Below are positions 36,498 to 45,031 of a DNA stretch of 49,628 nt, piece after piece. The stretch is from Planctomycetota bacterium (GTDB taxonomy: Bacteria > Planctomycetota > JACOTG01). The stretch is taken from contig JACOTG010000164.1 in NCBI GenBank assembly GCA_016178505.1, positions 1 through 49,628 on the forward strand, given 5' to 3'. The stretch's first letter is position 1. The number at the start of each line of letters is the position of its first letter. A model generated the notes under the pieces. It did no database searches. It was given only the letters and a program-made list of their open reading frames with translations, and was not told where the DNA came from. The position numbers and the translations under genes were made by a program.

Positions 36498-36872
36498 TCA
36501 ATCGAGAAGCGATTCGAGAATGTGGGACACGACGCGGCCGCGAAAGCGAAACTTGCCATCGACGAAGACCACGGGGACGTCGTTCTCAAAGGACGACAGG
36601 AGCGTCGGATCCGTCTCGATCGCCACGACGCGCATCTCGAACGGCCGACGACGCCGAATCATCTGTAAGTCGTGAAGCGCCTCCTCGCACAACGGACAGG
36701 ACGCTGTTCCCTTCACGTAGACGGTGACGCGGTGTCGTGCGGCGTCCGGAGGTGGAAGGCCGAGATCGACGACGTGTCCGCACTCGCACGCCACCGTATG
36801 TCCGAACTCGAAGAGCGTGACGTCGTACTCGCGGCCGCACTTCGAGCAACGAATCGCCATCATTGATCTCAT
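36498..36872 (-). CDS. Zinc-ribbon / glutaredoxin-like fusion protein
   Basis: About 124 residues. The N-terminal zinc ribbon has CSKCGREYD and ACECGHVVD (four cysteines). A glutaredoxin-like domain follows: VTVYVKGTASCPLCEEALHD with the CPLC redox pair, DVPVVFVDGKFRFRG with the cis-proline region, and HILESLL. This is a DUF836-type glutaredoxin fused to a ribbon. The start at 36872 overlaps the upstream TPR gene stop (ATGA); ATG codons at 36863 and 36860 are alternatives. It ends the O-antigen-ligase operon. It may reduce disulfides or sense metals; no substrate is evident. Confidence 0.75.
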   Translation of the reverse strand: MRSMMAIRCSKCGREYDVTLFEFGHTVACECGHVVDLGLPPPDAARHRVTVYVKGTASCPLCEEALHDLQMIRRRRPFEMRVVAIETDPTLLSSFENDVPVVFVDGKFRFRGRVVSHILESLLD

Positions 36873-37681
36873 TCGAACGTGACGCGAGAGAGCGCGGCGG
36901 CGAGCGGACGCCGGTCGACTCGTCTGCCGCCGGACCACTCCCACGGCGAGACCGCGAGTTTCGCGCGGAGCCGAATGCGCACGCGCCCGACCCGCTCGCC
37001 CCCGAGTTCGACCCGATGGTCAATGGGATCGGTTGCGACGGCGAACTGCGCGAGCGCCACGCCGCCGATCGACACCGTCACCTCCTGAACCAGCGGCGCG
37101 AGCGCCTGCGACGAGAGACGCAACGTCACGGCTCGGGCCGGACGCGCGAGGTCGACGACGATTTCCGCGTCGCGACCGACCCACCATGCCCCGAAGGCGC
37201 CGTCCGCGAGACGCTCGTCGCTGTCGAATCCGCGACCCAAGAACGGTCGCGCTTCCGGCGAGCCGACGTCGATCGATCGCGCCTCGAGGCGCGCGCCGGT
37301 TTCGACGCCGACACCCAGCGCTTCGGCCTCCGCGAACGCCGCCTGCGCACGCGCCGCGTCGTGATCGCCGAGCCGCTCGTCGATGGCGGCGAGAAGCTGC
37401 ATGGCGCGAACCCCGAGCGCTCGCACGGCCGCCGTGCGCGACGCTTGTTGACTCGGGCGTCCTTCGAGATGCGAAACGGCGAGCAACTGCTCCGGATCGA
37501 GCTTCACGGTTTCTTCGAAGAACCGATCCGCTTCCACGCGATCACCGGCGGCGAGGCGCGCGAGGCCGGCGCGATAGTGCGCGTGGGGATCGCGAGGCCC
37601 GCGCGCGAGCGCCGCGTCGATCTCGCTCGCGCTGTGGGCGAGGCCGAAGACGCGGAGTCCGATCGCCTGCTCCGCTACCAA
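36869..37681 (-). CDS. TPR / beta-sandwich protein, second part of a split gene
   Basis: A 270-residue open frame. Residues 20-130 are TPR-like helices (DPHAHYRAGLARLAAGDRVE, LGDHDAARAQAAFAEAEALG); residues 150-265 look like an all-beta sandwich (GAWWVGRDAEIVVDLARPAR, VQEVTVSIGGVALAQFAV) of the kind found on glycan-related proteins. The only start is a TTG at 37681 without a ribosome-binding site. The frame is continuous with the upstream TPR gene through nine codons and one TAG, so the two may be one interrupted gene. Its stop overlaps the glutaredoxin-like gene start. Confidence 0.65.
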   Translation of the reverse strand: MVAEQAIGLRVFGLAHSASEIDAALARGPRDPHAHYRAGLARLAAGDRVEADRFFEETVKLDPEQLLAVSHLEGRPSQQASRTAAVRALGVRAMQLLAAIDERLGDHDAARAQAAFAEAEALGVGVETGARLEARSIDVGSPEARPFLGRGFDSDERLADGAFGAWWVGRDAEIVVDLARPARAVTLRLSSQALAPLVQEVTVSIGGVALAQFAVATDPIDHRVELGGERVGRVRIRLRAKLAVSPWEWSGGRRVDRRPLAAALSRVTFE

Positions 37682-37705
37682 AGAGTCGGCAACGTCCGGG
37701 TCATC

Positions 37706-38983
37706 CTAGTCGTGATAAGCGCCGAACCCCTGGCGAAGGCACTCCTGCGCGTGGACGCGCGCCTCGTCGAGTCGATCGAGCCGCTCGTACGTCTCGGCGA
37801 GGACGAGGCGCGCGAGGGGACGATCCGCGGCGTCGCGAACGGCTTCCTCGAGGATCGGCAGCGCGAGGTCGTCGCGGCCGACTCGTCGGAGCACGCCGGC
37901 GGCGCGACGTCTCGTATCGGGCCCTCGCAATTCCGGCAGGACGCCGCGTCCGACGGCGAACGCGAGCACGCGCTCGGGCAGGAAGTCGGGATCGATTCTC
38001 GCCATCACCTCGTCCTCGAACGACGCGAGTCGCGCCGAGCCGGCGGACCAGTCCCCGGCGCGCGCGAGATCCAGCCCCTCGGCCTGGCGAAACTCGAGCG
38101 TCGACCGGCGAGCCCATTCCTCGTAGAGCCGGAGCGAGCCTTCACGATCTCCCGCGATGCGATGCGCGACGGCGGAAATCAGCACGGGGCGCGGGTCGTT
38201 CGCGAATCGCGAGGCCAGGGCTTCCAATTCTGGATACGAGGCCTTGCCGCCGCGATAGGCGCCGATGAACGCCTCGTCCATCGCCTCGGACGTGCGGCCC
38301 TCGTCCGCGAGCCAGCTCGCACGACGCAGGCGAAGGGCGGCGTCGCGAGGCGCGCACGCTTCGGCGTCTCTCAGGCGTGCGATCGCGTCGGTCGTCTTTC
38401 CCCGCGCGCGCTCCGCGTGCGCGGCGACGGCGTGAATCTCCGCGTTCCACGGATCCTGACGCGCCGCTTCGTCCGCCGCGTGCGATGCCTCGTCCGCGGA
38501 GCCCGTGCGGAGCAGCGACTGCGCGAGATATCGCCAACCGTCGGGCGTGTTCGGGTCCCGTCGCATCGCCTCGCGAAGCAGCGGCGCCGCGTCGCCGTCG
38601 CGACCCTGAGCCGCTCGCACGACCCCGAGCCGAAACTCGACCGACGCGTAGTGCGGCGCGAAGCGAGCGACCGCCTCCAGATCCTCGGCCGCGCGTTCCA
38701 GGTAACGTCGTGACTGCTCGCGATCGCCTCCCGCGTCGGCGAGGGACGCGAGCGTCGCCTGTGCGCCGCCGCGGCGATAGCGCGCTTCGATCGACCGCCC
38801 GTCCTGCGCGACGGCGTGATCGTAGGCCTCGATAGCGGACTCGAACTGCCCGGCGCGAAACCGGCGAAGTCCCGACTCGCAGTCCAGGTCCGCGAGGAAT
38901 CTCCGTCCTTCGTGCACGGCAAACCCGAGCGACAGCAAGAGCACCGCCGCGGCGGTCCCCGACCCGATCGCCGTCCGCGTCAC
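37706..38983 (-). CDS. TPR-repeat protein with N-terminal membrane anchor
   Basis: About 425 residues. The GTG at 38983 overlaps the O-antigen ligase stop (GTGA). An N-terminal helix (AIGSGTAAAVLLLSLGFAVH) anchors it in the membrane, followed by at least eight TPR-like pairs (SAIEAYDHAVAQDGRSIEAR, LREAMRRDPNTPDGWRYLAQ, LPILEEAVRDAADRPLARLV). TPR proteins next to polysaccharide ligases are common and may scaffold export complexes. The protein stops at TAG 37706-37708, and the same frame then continues without interruption into the next open frame. Confidence 0.75.
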   Translation of the reverse strand: MTRTAIGSGTAAAVLLLSLGFAVHEGRRFLADLDCESGLRRFRAGQFESAIEAYDHAVAQDGRSIEARYRRGGAQATLASLADAGGDREQSRRYLERAAEDLEAVARFAPHYASVEFRLGVVRAAQGRDGDAAPLLREAMRRDPNTPDGWRYLAQSLLRTGSADEASHAADEAARQDPWNAEIHAVAAHAERARGKTTDAIARLRDAEACAPRDAALRLRRASWLADEGRTSEAMDEAFIGAYRGGKASYPELEALASRFANDPRPVLISAVAHRIAGDREGSLRLYEEWARRSTLEFRQAEGLDLARAGDWSAGSARLASFEDEVMARIDPDFLPERVLAFAVGRGVLPELRGPDTRRRAAGVLRRVGRDDLALPILEEAVRDAADRPLARLVLAETYERLDRLDEARVHAQECLRQGFGAYHD

Positions 38984-40155
38984 GAACGCGCCCTCGCCAG
39001 GCCAAGCGCGAGGAAGAACGGCGCCGCACCGGCCGCCCCTCGAAGATTGACGTCGAACAAATTCGTGACGAGAACGGCGAACGCTGCCGCCGTCAGCCCG
39101 GCCGCGAGGAGATCCGGCCTCGCTCGCACTCCGATCCCGCGCGCGAGGGCGAATCCAACGAACGCCGCGAACGCGACGAGGCCGAGGGCTCCGAGCTCGA
39201 CGAGCACTTCGAGGAACTCCTGGTGCGCATGTCCGATGGTGAAGCGCGACGGCGGCGCCGCGCGAAGCGTCTCGTCGGACGCGATCTCGGAGACCGCGAC
39301 GTCGTAAAGTCCAATCCCGGATCCGAGGACGGGGTGCTCTGCGGACGCGCGGAGCGAATCGTTCCAGATCGCCAGCCGCACCTTGGTGGGCGGCGAATCC
39401 GGATCGACGCTCTCGGCGAGCCGGGCGCGAAGTGACGGCACGGCGAGCAGTACCGCGACGAGCGCGACGAGCGAGAGAGCGGCTGCGCGCGAAGCGAGAC
39501 GACCGCCTTCGCGCGAGCGCGCAATCCCTGCGAAAAGGGCCAGCGCAGCGAAGGCGCCCGCGTATCCAGCACGCCCGTGCGTGAGGACGAGCGCCACGAT
39601 CCCGAGAACGCACGAGGTGGCGGCGAGCGCTCGAGTCGATCGCGATCTCGAAGCGCCGAAGCTCGCGATCGCAACGGGCAAGGATGCGGCAAAAAACGAT
39701 GCCGCGAAGCTGTGGTGTCCGAACGTGGAACGCACGCGGTAAGCAGCGTCGTCCTGTCCGGACCAGCGCAGCCAATCGAATCCCAGCGCCTGCGCGATCG
39801 CGTATGTCGAGGCGAGCGCGGCGGCGACGAGCCACGCCGACACGATCGCGCCGCCGATTCGTTCGCCCCGCAGCGGGTCGGCCACCGCGACGAAGAGAGC
39901 CGCACCGGCCAGCGCATGGGTCGCCCCGTCGACGGCGAGCGGATGGAATCCGGAGCGCACGACCGAGACGACGACGATCGCCGTGAAAAACGCGAGCGCC
40001 GCGAGGTCGAGGCCTCGCGGCAACTTGGGAGCGCGACCCGCCGCGAGCGACTCGCCGAGAAATCCGGCCAGCGCCAAAATCGAAAGGACCCGAAAAAGCG
40101 CTTCCTTCGGCACGGCCGCGTCGGTGTTGAAAGGTGAAACGGCGAGAGGAACCAA
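38980..40155 (-). CDS. O-antigen ligase / Wzy-type membrane polymerase
   Basis: Polytopic protein of the O-antigen ligase/polymerase superfamily (Wzy_C), about 391 residues with ten or more hydrophobic helices. The ligase signature lies in the periplasmic loop: SAEHPVLGSGIGLYDVAVSE, then HAHQEFLEVLVELGALGLVA. The family joins polysaccharide to lipid or protein. The start is uncertain. TTG at 40155 cuts into the first helix; the frame stays open upstream for more than 30 codons (RRLADASLVGIAFLVPLAVS) without ATG or GTG, and a strong GGAGGGG sits just before an ATC codon near 40220. It begins the operon with the two TPR genes and the glutaredoxin-like gene. Confidence 0.85.
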   Translation of the reverse strand: MVPLAVSPFNTDAAVPKEALFRVLSILALAGFLGESLAAGRAPKLPRGLDLAALAFFTAIVVVSVVRSGFHPLAVDGATHALAGAALFVAVADPLRGERIGGAIVSAWLVAAALASTYAIAQALGFDWLRWSGQDDAAYRVRSTFGHHSFAASFFAASLPVAIASFGASRSRSTRALAATSCVLGIVALVLTHGRAGYAGAFAALALFAGIARSREGGRLASRAAALSLVALVAVLLAVPSLRARLAESVDPDSPPTKVRLAIWNDSLRASAEHPVLGSGIGLYDVAVSEIASDETLRAAPPSRFTIGHAHQEFLEVLVELGALGLVAFAAFVGFALARGIGVRARPDLLAAGLTAAAFAVLVTNLFDVNLRGAAGAAPFFLALGLARARS

Positions 40156-40214
40156 AAACGCGATCCCGACGAGCGAAGCGTCCGCGAGCCGCCGGCAGCC
40201 GGATGAAAAATGCG

Positions 40215-40242
40215 TTGAGATCGGGACCCCTCCGCCTATACT
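40215..40242 (+). promoter_or_regulatory. Sigma-70-type promoter for the toroid/Ig gene
   Basis: TTGAGA (40215-40220), 16-base spacer, TATACT (40237-40242). Initiation near 40249 gives a leader of about 130 bases. This overlaps the ribosome-binding region of the divergent O-antigen ligase gene. Confidence 0.6.
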
Positions 40243-40379
40243 AGCGACTCGAATTCTGGGGTGTCCAAGAAGCGCACTCGTAAGCCACCATCCGGGTCCG
40301 CGGGGTGCGTGATCGTTCCATGCGTCGCCTCACGGGGGGAAGCGTCAGCAGGATGCACCCCTCGTGCATGGAGGTGATC

Positions 40380-43300
40380 ATGCCATCGTCGTTCCGGAAA
40401 CGTGTACCCCTCGTGATTCTCCTCTCGCTTGCGCTCGCCCCTTCCCCCGGGGCATGGGCACAGCCGACACAGCGAGACGTCCTTCGCAACGGAACCGCTC
40501 GCCTCGTCAAGCTCCAAGCCGACCGCACGGCCGACAATGCCGGCAACGGATACTCGGACGGTGACCCCGACGATGCCGGCTGGGACGCGAGCGTCTCCAC
40601 GGCGGACACCGGACACTCGTCGCAATCGAGCCCTCCCAACACCTACGGCGTCACCGCCGTCGGAATGGCGTTGGCCTATCAGCGCAATGCGGCAAGCTTC
40701 AACGCATTCATCGCATGCCTCGACGCCTACTCGGAGATGGCGAACGATCCGGCGATTGTATCCGGCGCCGATCCGACGTTCCTCTTCCTCATGCGACGCC
40801 TCACCGCGGACAACACGTTTGCGAACGAAGCTCGAGCGAAGTGGAATCTCGCAATCGATGCGCTCGGCGGCGGCGACGTCACCGCCGCGGCGCAGGCGAT
40901 CAAGCAGCGTCGGGTGACCGAGGGACATCCGGATCTCTACCCGTGGGACATCGCCTGGTTCGTGATCAGTGCGAACCGGTTGGAGAAGCTCTTCCCCGGA
41001 CAAGGCTTCACGCTCGATTCGACGATTTTCGCGCAGGCCGTGCTCAACGACCTGCTGGCGCAGACTCCCGTGTTCGACGTCAACGATGCGACGAAGGACT
41101 TCTACGACATCGGGCTCGTCGGCGCGGCGCTCGCGCTGCGCGTCGTCGGGCTTGCTCCGACGCAGTACAACTCGCTCCTCGATCGCATCGTCGCGCGCCA
41201 GAACGCGGACGGATCGTGGGGATTCGACGATCCGCACCGCGCCGGAAACGTGCAGACGACCGCGTACGCCGCGATCGTATGCAAGCTCTTCCGGAATCGC
41301 GGGGACGCGATCGGCGCGAAGAATGCCGCCGCCAACTGGCTCGCCGCGTCTCAAATGACGAACGGAGGATTCCACGCGTACTGCGGCTTCGACGAAGTTC
41401 CAGAAGCTGACGGCGAGGCGCTCTTCGCGATCAACCTCGTGCCGCCGACCGCGGCCGTCATCTTGCCTTGCCCGCAAGCTCCACCGGCGACGACGTGCCT
41501 CCACGGCCCAGCCGCGACGCAGTCCTATTACTACGACGGAATCAACGGGCTCCTGAACCCGAGCGACGGCGAGAACTGGGTCGCGACGCTCACCGGCATC
41601 GACGGGTCGTCGATCGCGGGGAACAAGATCTACCGGCTGATGGTTCAAGACCAGGGCCAGGGATCTGGATTTCAATCGCTGTCGATCGAGGTGCACCACG
41701 ATGCCGCAGGCGCGGGCGGCCACCTTCTCCAAAGCAAGGACATCGACTTCACCGTGCGCAGCTCGCACACGTTCGCCGCGGGAGACGTGAATGGAGCGTT
41801 CGACGTCCGCCTCGAGTTCCAGCAGCGCGGCGACCGGAAATGGGACGTGACGCCGCAGTATCGGCTGCCGGGCGGCGCGTGGACGATCTTCGCCGACGGG
41901 TCGTGGACGACGGCGACCGCGTTCGATCTCACGTCGACGCGACTCGCAGTGCAGATCGACGGTGGCGCGGCGGGCACGCTTTGCGTGGTGCCGCCGACCG
42001 GCGAGCCGCGCCCGCCCACGTCGCTGGTCGTCGCGCCGATCGTCATCCAGATCGCCGTGCCGGCCGCCCCGGTCTTCACCGGTTCGTCGCCGACCTCTCC
42101 AGCAAACGCGAACAATCCGAGCATTCAAGGCACGGCCGAGCCCGGCACCACCGTGCGCCTCTACACCACGTCCGATTGCAGCGGCGCGTCCGTCGCGTCG
42201 GGCACGGCATCGGCGGGCGGGACGTTCTCGATCCCCGTCACGGTCCCCGACAATTCGACGACGACGTTCTACGCGACCACGACCGACGGCGTCGGCAACA
42301 CGTCCTTGTGCTCGGCGAGCGGGATCACGTACGTCGAGGACAGCGCCGCGCCGCCGGCTCCGGTCGTGACGGGGACGTCGCCCGTCTCACCGTCGAACGA
42401 CACGACGCCGATCGTCACCGGGACCGCCGAGGTCGGCGCCACGGTCGACGTCTTCCCGAACGCCTCGTGCACGGGCGGGCCGATCGGATCGGGAGTCGCG
42501 AACCTCTTCGGATCGTTCAATGTCACGGTCACCGTCGCGTCGGGCTCGACGACGACGTTCCATGCGCGCGCGACGGACGGGGCCGGCAACGTCTCGCCGT
42601 GCTCGGCGCCGTCGACGACGTACGTCGAGGACTCGACGGCACCCGCAGCGCCCACCCTCACAGGAACATCTCCCGTATCGCCCGCAAACCAAAACACGCT
42701 CAACGTCCTCGGGAGTGCCGAAGCGAACTCGACCGTGACCCTCTACTCGGACCCGGCGTGTTCGGGTGCGACCCTCGGCACCACCAACGCCGGAGCCGGA
42801 TCGTTTTCGATTTCCATTACCGTCGCGGACAACACGACGACGACGATCTACGCGACCGCGACCGACGTCGCGGGCAATGTCTCCTCGTGTACCGCGACGC
42901 CACTGACGTACGTCGAGGACTCCGCGCCGCCGGCACCGCCTTCGCTGACGTCGACCGCACCGGGCTCGCCGGCGAACAACAACACGCCGAGCGTCGCGGG
43001 CACGGCCGAGGCCGGCTCGACGGTGCGGCTCTACACTTCGGCCGCCTGCAGCGGCGCGCCCGTCGGGACCGGTACGGCGACGGGAGGCTCGTTCTCGATC
43101 GGCGTCACCGTGGCCGACGACACGTCGACCACTTTCTACGCGACCGCGACCGACGTCGCGGGCAACGTGTCGACCTGTTCGCCGACGGGAATCACTTACG
43201 TCGAGGACTCCTCGGCGCCCGGGGCGCCGTCGCTCACGTCGACCGCGCCGGCTTCGCCGGCGAACAACAACTCGCCCAGCATCGCGGGCACGGCCGAGGC

Positions 43301-43811
43301 CGGCTCGACGGTACAGCTTTACACGTCGGCCGCGTGCAGCGGCGCCGCCGTCGCATCGGGCGTCGCCACCGGCGGCTCGTTCTCGATTCCCGTGTCGGTC
43401 GGGGAAGACACGACGACGACGTTCTGGGCCACCGCAACCGATGTGGCCGGTAACACGTCGCCGTGTTCGGCGTCGGGCATCACCTACACAGAGGACAGCA
43501 CTGCCCCGAATTTCTCCGGCGCGACGAATGCAACCGCCGCGTCGAACACGCAAATCAGCGTCGATTGGGTCGCGGCGACGGACACGGTGAGCCCTTCCTT
43601 CCTGCTCGTCTACGACGTGTGCGTCTCGACGACTTCGGGGGCGTGCGGTTCGAGCTTCAGCGTTCAGCAGACGTCGGCGCCCGGCGCGACGAGCCTCACG
43701 ATCGGCGGGCTCAATCCGAGCACGCCGTATTTCTTCGTCGTGCGCTCGCGCGACGTCGCGGGGAATCAAGACGGAAATACGTTCGAAGTCACGGCGACGA
43801 CGCTGCCGTGA
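40380..43811 (+). CDS. Secreted alpha-toroid / Ig-like-repeat protein
   Basis: About 1143 residues; ATG at 40380 with GGAGG. Signal peptide ends AWAQ. Residues 30-345: alpha-helical domain with terpene-cyclase/prenyltransferase-like toroid repeats (ARQNADGSWGFDDPHRAG; LAASQMTNGGFHAYCGFDEV) and an acidic motif DPDDAGWD. Residues 370-545: beta domain (ENWVATLTGIDGSSIAGNKI). Residues 561-1042: five Ig-like repeats of 96-97 residues, each with two conserved cysteines (YTTSDCSGA... SLCSASG) and the tail TYVEDS. Residues 1043-1143: fibronectin type III domain ending VTATTLP. No transmembrane anchor or sorting signal is obvious. It is followed by a paralogue of its toroid domain. Function unknown; surface adhesion or glycan binding is plausible. 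Confidence 0.85.
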   Translation: MPSSFRKRVPLVILLSLALAPSPGAWAQPTQRDVLRNGTARLVKLQADRTADNAGNGYSDGDPDDAGWDASVSTADTGHSSQSSPPNTYGVTAVGMALAYQRNAASFNAFIACLDAYSEMANDPAIVSGADPTFLFLMRRLTADNTFANEARAKWNLAIDALGGGDVTAAAQAIKQRRVTEGHPDLYPWDIAWFVISANRLEKLFPGQGFTLDSTIFAQAVLNDLLAQTPVFDVNDATKDFYDIGLVGAALALRVVGLAPTQYNSLLDRIVARQNADGSWGFDDPHRAGNVQTTAYAAIVCKLFRNRGDAIGAKNAAANWLAASQMTNGGFHAYCGFDEVPEADGEALFAINLVPPTAAVILPCPQAPPATTCLHGPAATQSYYYDGINGLLNPSDGENWVATLTGIDGSSIAGNKIYRLMVQDQGQGSGFQSLSIEVHHDAAGAGGHLLQSKDIDFTVRSSHTFAAGDVNGAFDVRLEFQQRGDRKWDVTPQYRLPGGAWTIFADGSWTTATAFDLTSTRLAVQIDGGAAGTLCVVPPTGEPRPPTSLVVAPIVIQIAVPAAPVFTGSSPTSPANANNPSIQGTAEPGTTVRLYTTSDCSGASVASGTASAGGTFSIPVTVPDNSTTTFYATTTDGVGNTSLCSASGITYVEDSAAPPAPVVTGTSPVSPSNDTTPIVTGTAEVGATVDVFPNASCTGGPIGSGVANLFGSFNVTVTVASGSTTTFHARATDGAGNVSPCSAPSTTYVEDSTAPAAPTLTGTSPVSPANQNTLNVLGSAEANSTVTLYSDPACSGATLGTTNAGAGSFSISITVADNTTTTIYATATDVAGNVSSCTATPLTYVEDSAPPAPPSLTSTAPGSPANNNTPSVAGTAEAGSTVRLYTSAACSGAPVGTGTATGGSFSIGVTVADDTSTTFYATATDVAGNVSTCSPTGITYVEDSSAPGAPSLTSTAPASPANNNSPSIAGTAEAGSTVQLYTSAACSGAAVASGVATGGSFSIPVSVGEDTTTTFWATATDVAGNTSPCSASGITYTEDSTAPNFSGATNATAASNTQISVDWVAATDTVSPSFLLVYDVCVSTTSGACGSSFSVQQTSAPGATSLTIGGLNPSTPYFFVVRSRDVAGNQDGNTFEVTATTLP
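42060..43505 (+). repeat. Five tandem repeats encoding Ig-like domains
   Basis: Units at 42060-42350, 42351-42641 (291 bases each), 42642-42929, 42930-43217 and 43218-43505 (288 each). Units 4 and 5 are the most alike in DNA, pointing to recent duplication, and units 1 to 3 are more diverged. They are part of one gene. Confidence 0.85.
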
Positions 43812-43831
43812 AACGAGCATTGGAGGTTGTC

Positions 43832-44965
43832 GTGCGAATGCGATTCGTTCGATTCGTGGCGCTCGCGACGCTCGCGTTGACGCCGAGCCTCGCGTTCGGC
43901 CAACTGAACACGATCCTGCGGAACGGCGCCGGGCGCATCGTGCGGCTGCAGGCGGACGTCACCGCGGACAATGCGGGGAACGGCAATCCGGACGCGGATC
44001 CGGACGACGGCGGGTGGGATCTGCTCGACGCCACCAGCGACACCGCACATTCCGGGAGCGCGAGCTCGCGGACGACCTACGGCATCACGTCGATCGGGAT
44101 GGCCCTTGCGCTGCAACGCGGTGCGGCGTCGACCAACGCGCTCGTCGCGTGCCTCGGTGCGTATTCGAACATGGTCTCGAATCCGGCAATCGCGGCCGGC
44201 CCGGATCCTCTTTTTCTCTACTTGATGAGGCGGCTCACGCTCGACCGGACGTTTGCCGACGCCGCGCACGCGAAGTGGGACGCCGCGATCCAGTCGCTCG
44301 GCAATGGCGACGTCGAAGCGGCCGGGCGCGCGGTCAAGCAGGCTCGAATCGACCAGGGCACGCCGGATCTCTACCCGTGGGATCTTTGCTGGTTCATCAT
44401 CAGCGCGTCGAAGTTGGCGAACCTGTTCCCCGGCGAGGGATTCGAGCTCAAGGCGTCTCTCTTGTCGCAGATCGTCCTGAACGATCTGTTGGCGCCGACG
44501 CACACGTTCGACGTGAACGATGCGACGCGCGATTTCTACGACCTCGGGATCGTCGGCGCGCTCCTGAGCTTGCGCGTCACCAACATCTCGCCGGGCCAAG
44601 CGAACTTGCTTCTGACGCGCGTCCTCAACCGGCAGAACCTCGACGGCTCGTGGGGATTCAGCGATGCGCAGCCTGCCGGGAATCTCCAGTCCACTTCGTA
44701 CGCGGTCGTCGCCCTCCGTCTCTTCCGCGCAAACGCGAGCGCGGGAGTCGCGCGACAAGCCGGATCGAATTACCTCGCGGCGCGACAGGGAGCGAACGGC
44801 GGATTCCAGTTCGACGTGGCCGGGATGGAAGCGCCCGAGGCCGACAGCGAAGTGCTCTTCGCTTTGAGCCTCGTGCCGCCCACGACGCCGTTTGCACCGA
44901 TTGCCGCTCCCGAGCTGCCGGAGCCGATGCCGATCGCGGTCCCGCTGGAGATCGAGATTCCGTAA
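43832..44965 (+). CDS. Secreted alpha-toroid protein, paralogue of the preceding gene
   Basis: About 377 residues. The GTG at 43832 has GGAGG five bases upstream (ATG at 43838 is an alternative). Signal peptide MRFVRFVALATLALTPSLAFG. The mature protein is one toroid domain matching the N-terminal third of its neighbour: in a 72-residue block starting RRLTLDRTFADAAHAKWDAA, 45 residues are identical. It keeps ADPDDGGWD, NRQNLDGSWGFSDAQPAG and ARQGANGGFQFDVAG. It lacks Ig and FN3 domains and ends in a Pro/Glu-rich tail (APELPEPMPIAVPLEIEIP). The gap to the previous stop is 20 bases, so the genes are co-transcribed. Confidence 0.85.
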   Translation: MRMRFVRFVALATLALTPSLAFGQLNTILRNGAGRIVRLQADVTADNAGNGNPDADPDDGGWDLLDATSDTAHSGSASSRTTYGITSIGMALALQRGAASTNALVACLGAYSNMVSNPAIAAGPDPLFLYLMRRLTLDRTFADAAHAKWDAAIQSLGNGDVEAAGRAVKQARIDQGTPDLYPWDLCWFIISASKLANLFPGEGFELKASLLSQIVLNDLLAPTHTFDVNDATRDFYDLGIVGALLSLRVTNISPGQANLLLTRVLNRQNLDGSWGFSDAQPAGNLQSTSYAVVALRLFRANASAGVARQAGSNYLAARQGANGGFQFDVAGMEAPEADSEVLFALSLVPPTTPFAPIAAPELPEPMPIAVPLEIEIP

Positions 44966-44990
44966 CGCGGGCATCGCGACCGGCGGGACG

Positions 44991-45031
44991 CTAAGTGAGA
45001 AAAACGATCCAGGCTCCGTATGCGTCACTTG
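44991..45031. repeat. Single dispersed REP-like repeat (locus D)
   Basis: A 41-base copy nearly identical to the reverse arm at 11632-11672, with CTAAGTGAGAAAAA then CAGGCTCCGTATGCGTCACT. No partner copy was found nearby. It includes the stop codon of the FAD-oxidoreductase gene. Confidence 0.8.

Noticed and set aside
31029..37708. Possible genome-wide recoding of TAG as a sense codon
   Set aside because: TAG also ends several clearly complete genes in the window, such as the prepilin peptidase, the EF-G paralogue and the SDR, so it works as a normal stop here. Only the two local in-frame cases are reported.
42060..43505. CRISPR-like direct repeats
   Set aside because: The regular 288-291 base period is explained by in-frame Ig-like domain repeats of one protein.
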